A DNA stretch of 64,000 nucleotides from the NCBI GenBank assembly GCA_018241505.1, contig JAFEDS010000004.1:1-64000 (forward strand), read 5' to 3'. Shown here one piece after another: positions 61,747 through 64,000 of the stretch. Under the pieces are notes generated by a model that worked only from the letters and a program-made list of their open reading frames with translations, made no database searches and had not been told where the DNA came from. The position numbers and the translations under genes are program-made. The first letter of the stretch is position 1. Every line of letters starts with the position of its first letter. Source of the DNA: Pseudomonadota bacterium (GTDB taxonomy: Bacteria; Pseudomonadota; Gammaproteobacteria; Steroidobacterales; Steroidobacteraceae).

Positions 61747-62097
61747 ATGGAAAGAAAACCAAGTTCCTCTCCAGCCCCCCTATCCAAGGGTTACACCAGC
61801 GTTTCGGATCTCGAAGCGCAGATGGGTGAGAGCCTGCGCCGGGTCCGTTTGGATCGGAATATGGAGCAGGCGACCCTGGCCCAGCAAGCCGGGGTCAGTC
61901 TGAGATCCTTGCAGCGGCTGGAGCTCGGGAAGGGTTCAACGACACACACCCTCCTGAGCGTGTTGCGCTCGCTGGGACGCGAGGACTGGCTGAATACGAT
62001 CGCACCCGTGGCCACAATCAATCCGTTGACAATGCCGCGAGCTGCGACACCACGTTTGCGTGCTCGGAAACGGCGGCCTCATGACACCTCGAAGTAG
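61747..62097 (+). CDS. HipB-like XRE antitoxin
   Basis: This 116-residue protein has a helix-turn-helix (about 25-80: LRRVRLDRNMEQATLAQQAGV and SLRSLQRLELGKGSTTHTLL) and a C-terminal basic tail rich in Arg and Lys. It precedes a HipA family kinase gene with a 17-base overlap, the standard type II layout. Repeats with the core ATAACATGTC lie upstream and are the expected autoregulatory sites. The tail after residue 100 is atypical for HipB, and the N-terminal 20 residues look disordered. Confidence 0.82.
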   Translation: MERKPSSSPAPLSKGYTSVSDLEAQMGESLRRVRLDRNMEQATLAQQAGVSLRSLQRLELGKGSTTHTLLSVLRSLGREDWLNTIAPVATINPLTMPRAATPRLRARKRRPHDTSK

Positions 62098-63490
62098 AAC
62101 ACGTCGCAGGCTCGCAAGAACCCGCTCGTATACGCACGTCCGGAACGTCGATGTATTGCTCTGGGGGCAACACGTTGGAGCCGTTGCCCTCGACCCTGCG
62201 TACGGATTTTATGCTTTCCGCTATACCCCGGAGTTTCGGGCAGGTGGCGTAGAACCTGCGCCACTCTTCATGCCTACATCGGCGGATGAGACTTTTCTGT
62301 TCACGGACTTGCCTGTCGTAACCTACAAACGTCTGCCGGCAATGCTGGCTGATGCTCTTCCGGATGACTTTGGAAATGCGCTGATCGATCGCTGGATGCT
62401 CGATCACGGTGTTCGAGCCGATGCTGTGACTGCAATTGATCGACTTGCCTATATGAGCAATCGGGCGATGGGGGCGCTGCAGTTCAGGCCCGAAAAGGGG
62501 CCCGGATCGCACAGCGCGATAGCAATCAAGATGAGTGAGCTCGTAGCCACCGCAAGGAAGGCGTTGCATGGAGATTTTGACGGGGATGACCATGCACAAG
62601 CGGCGCTTCGTCATATCATCGAAGTTGGGACTTCAGCGGGAGGTGCACGTGCCAAGGCCGTTATTGCCTGGAATCCCGAGACTCAGGAGATCCGGTCAGG
62701 GCAGTTTGAGGCACCTCCCGGATTTGAGTCCTGGTTGCTGAAGTTCGACGGAATCGGAAAGGATTTGGATCTGGGATCTTCCGAAGACTATGGACGTATT
62801 GAATACGCTTATCATCTGATGGCCGTCGCGGCTGGAATCAGCATGACGGCCTGTCGATTGTTGGAAGAGAATGGGCGCGCCCATTTCATGACGCGGCGAT
62901 TCGATCGCGGAGCGGGGAACGTTCGGCATCACATCCAGACACTGTGCGCAATGGCGCATCTGGATTTCAAAAAGAAGGGAACGAACTCGTACGCGCAGCT
63001 TTTCGACACTATGGTGCGGCTCGGACTGTCCTACGAGCAGAGGGAAGAAGCCTTTAGGCGCATGGTGTTCAACGTCATGGCCCGCAACTGTGATGATCAC
63101 ACCAAGAACTTCGCTTTCCGCTTGCGGCGCGGCGAGCCTTGGGAGCTCTCTCCGGCGTATGACGTCACCTTTGCTCACAGTCCTACGAGCGAATGGACTG
63201 CACAGCACCTGATGTCGGTGAACGGAAAGTTCAAGGATTTCGTAGAGGAAGACTTCCTCGCGGAGGCGGACCGATTTGCGATCGGCACGGCACCGCAGGT
63301 GATTGAGCAGGTTCGGGGCGCTGTCGGCCAGTGGCGCGCTTTTGCGGCGCGTGCGGCCGTGAGTGCGAGTGAGATCGAGCGAATCGAGCGTCAACTTCTG
63401 CCATTGGCAACTCGGAAAGCACGCCGGACACGACACAGAGCAAGACAAAAAAAGGCACGGCAATCGAGGGCCAAGCGAGCGCGGCGTTGA
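62081..63490 (+). CDS. HipA family Ser/Thr kinase toxin
   Basis: HipA toxins phosphorylate translation factors such as glutamyl-tRNA synthetase and cause persistence. From ATG 62081 the protein has 469 residues: an N-terminal subdomain (VDVLLWGQHVGAVALDPAYG, then MLADALPDDFGNALIDRWM) and the kinase core with the ejectable P-loop region GTSAGGARAKAVIAW, the catalytic block RNCDDHTKNFAF and LSPAYDVTFA with the metal-binding Asp. It is complete and appears active. The C-terminal tail is very basic (Arg/Lys-rich). It overlaps the hipB-like gene by 17 bases. Confidence 0.87.
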   Translation: MTPRSRTRRRLARTRSYTHVRNVDVLLWGQHVGAVALDPAYGFYAFRYTPEFRAGGVEPAPLFMPTSADETFLFTDLPVVTYKRLPAMLADALPDDFGNALIDRWMLDHGVRADAVTAIDRLAYMSNRAMGALQFRPEKGPGSHSAIAIKMSELVATARKALHGDFDGDDHAQAALRHIIEVGTSAGGARAKAVIAWNPETQEIRSGQFEAPPGFESWLLKFDGIGKDLDLGSSEDYGRIEYAYHLMAVAAGISMTACRLLEENGRAHFMTRRFDRGAGNVRHHIQTLCAMAHLDFKKKGTNSYAQLFDTMVRLGLSYEQREEAFRRMVFNVMARNCDDHTKNFAFRLRRGEPWELSPAYDVTFAHSPTSEWTAQHLMSVNGKFKDFVEEDFLAEADRFAIGTAPQVIEQVRGAVGQWRAFAARAAVSASEIERIERQLLPLATRKARRTRHRARQKKARQSRAKRARR

Positions 63491-63533
63491 GGCGGCCCGC
63501 CGATGCGCGTGGCCCTCATCCGGTGCCTGCCGG

Positions 63534-64000
63534 TCAAAGTTGCGTTGCAGAGATTTCCCGCCGCCGCGCTGGTAGCGACGATTCGCTGCTCTTGATTAGA
63601 ATCCGGAACGACAGCCCATGTGTGATCAGCAATAGCGGCACAATGAGTGTCGGGATGAAATACATGACACCGAGCTCGCCCGGCGTCAGCCCGGACGCGT
63701 TGGCCTGGTAAAACGCGTCAAACAGGTCAACAGTGCCCCAGAGATTGAAGATCCAAGCCAGCACGACACCGGTCCGGCTGGGCAAGGCCGCCAACGCAAG
63801 CAAAGCGAGTATGGCGGCAATGATATCTCCGTAGGCAGCCGCATTCGCGAAGGCGGAAGGCAGCTCCGGCGATACAACGCCCGGCACCAGGAATGCCAGT
63901 CCGATGAAGCGAAAGCTGTGTAACACCAGAACAGGCTGGAGCGCTTCGGCCATGGGCAGATCCCGCAAGCGGGGCCAGAAAACGCGCTTCGCTACAATGC
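63534..64000 (-). CDS. Membrane protein of unknown function (5' end probably outside window)
   Basis: The frame is open from 63534 to the window edge. Candidate starts are TTG 63968 and ATG 63953, but upstream codons (ending AKRVFWPRL) also look coding, so the gene may begin outside. About four membrane segments are visible: FRFIGLAFLVPGVV, AAILALLALAALP, VVLAWIFNLWGTVDL and MYFIPTLIVPLLLITHGL. The short Ser/Arg-rich tail is cytoplasmic if the usual positive-inside rule holds. I know similar proteins as uncharacterised; no function is claimed. It is convergent with the hipA-like gene. Confidence 0.7.
   Translation of the reverse strand, partial: IVAKRVFWPRLRDLPMAEALQPVLVLHSFRFIGLAFLVPGVVSPELPSAFANAAAYGDIIAAILALLALAALPSRTGVVLAWIFNLWGTVDLFDAFYQANASGLTPGELGVMYFIPTLIVPLLLITHGLSFRILIKSSESSLPARRREISATQL

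Overview
The window is GC-rich and densely coded (no gap over about 220 bases) and reads as chromosome of a gammaproteobacterium. The evidence is Hda, DUF2066, DUF1841, a lone RsxB beside endonuclease III, PilT-type ATPases, and a dihydrolipoamide dehydrogenase carrying its own lipoyl domain. The mix of benzoyl-CoA epoxidation (box) genes, an IorAB-type molybdenum hydroxylase and planctomycete-type DUF1592/DUF1552 proteins suggests a metabolically versatile soil or water lineage such as Steroidobacteraceae. That family-level placement is inference. No rRNA, tRNA, CRISPR array, prophage or intact insertion sequence was seen.

Bases 1-34,000 are mostly housekeeping. The pyruvate dehydrogenase operon (aceE 3' part, aceF, lpd) is followed by a leftward run metG-rsxB-nth-DUF1841-dsbA. 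Next comes a leftward three-gene unit of a HEAT-repeat/Ser-Thr kinase fusion and two PilT-like ATPases. Then come mrp and dcd, purM-purN-DUF3108, DUF2066-CDP-alcohol phosphatidyltransferase-hda, wrbA, acyP, ggt, proS with a lytic transglycosylase, and a rightward run pssA-udg-rimI-ogt-atl-iorAB. The last run puts three DNA-repair proteins next to a Tat-exported molybdenum enzyme.

Bases 33,300-49,400 are more accessory. They hold a RES/Xre toxin-antitoxin pair, DUF899 with a small membrane protein gene that is easy to miss, and an M23 endopeptidase. A box locus follows: benzoate-CoA ligase and DUF4863 diverge from boxC-boxB-boxR-hydrolase, with boxA not present. Then come an XRE-cupin regulator, an NCS1 permease, a decayed serine hydrolase remnant, a complete serine hydrolase and a cytochrome b.

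Bases 49,451-61,225 are the most interesting part. Ten co-directional genes, each within 16 bases of the next or overlapping it, encode a sodium/solute symporter, a guanidinobutyrase/agmatinase-like ureohydrolase, a 5-guanidino-2-oxopentanoate decarboxylase-like ThDP enzyme and a double Lrp regulator. These run straight into six envelope proteins: a DUF1592-type lipoprotein with a heme-c motif, a DUF1552 exported protein, a COG4315-type repeat protein, an unrecognised secreted protein, a cytochrome c lipoprotein and an exported creatininase homologue. I infer an undescribed envelope redox and hydrolysis system for a guanidino or amide compound that feeds a cytoplasmic guanidino pathway. The window ends with a hipBA-like toxin-antitoxin pair behind an AT-rich operator region, and a membrane protein running off the edge.
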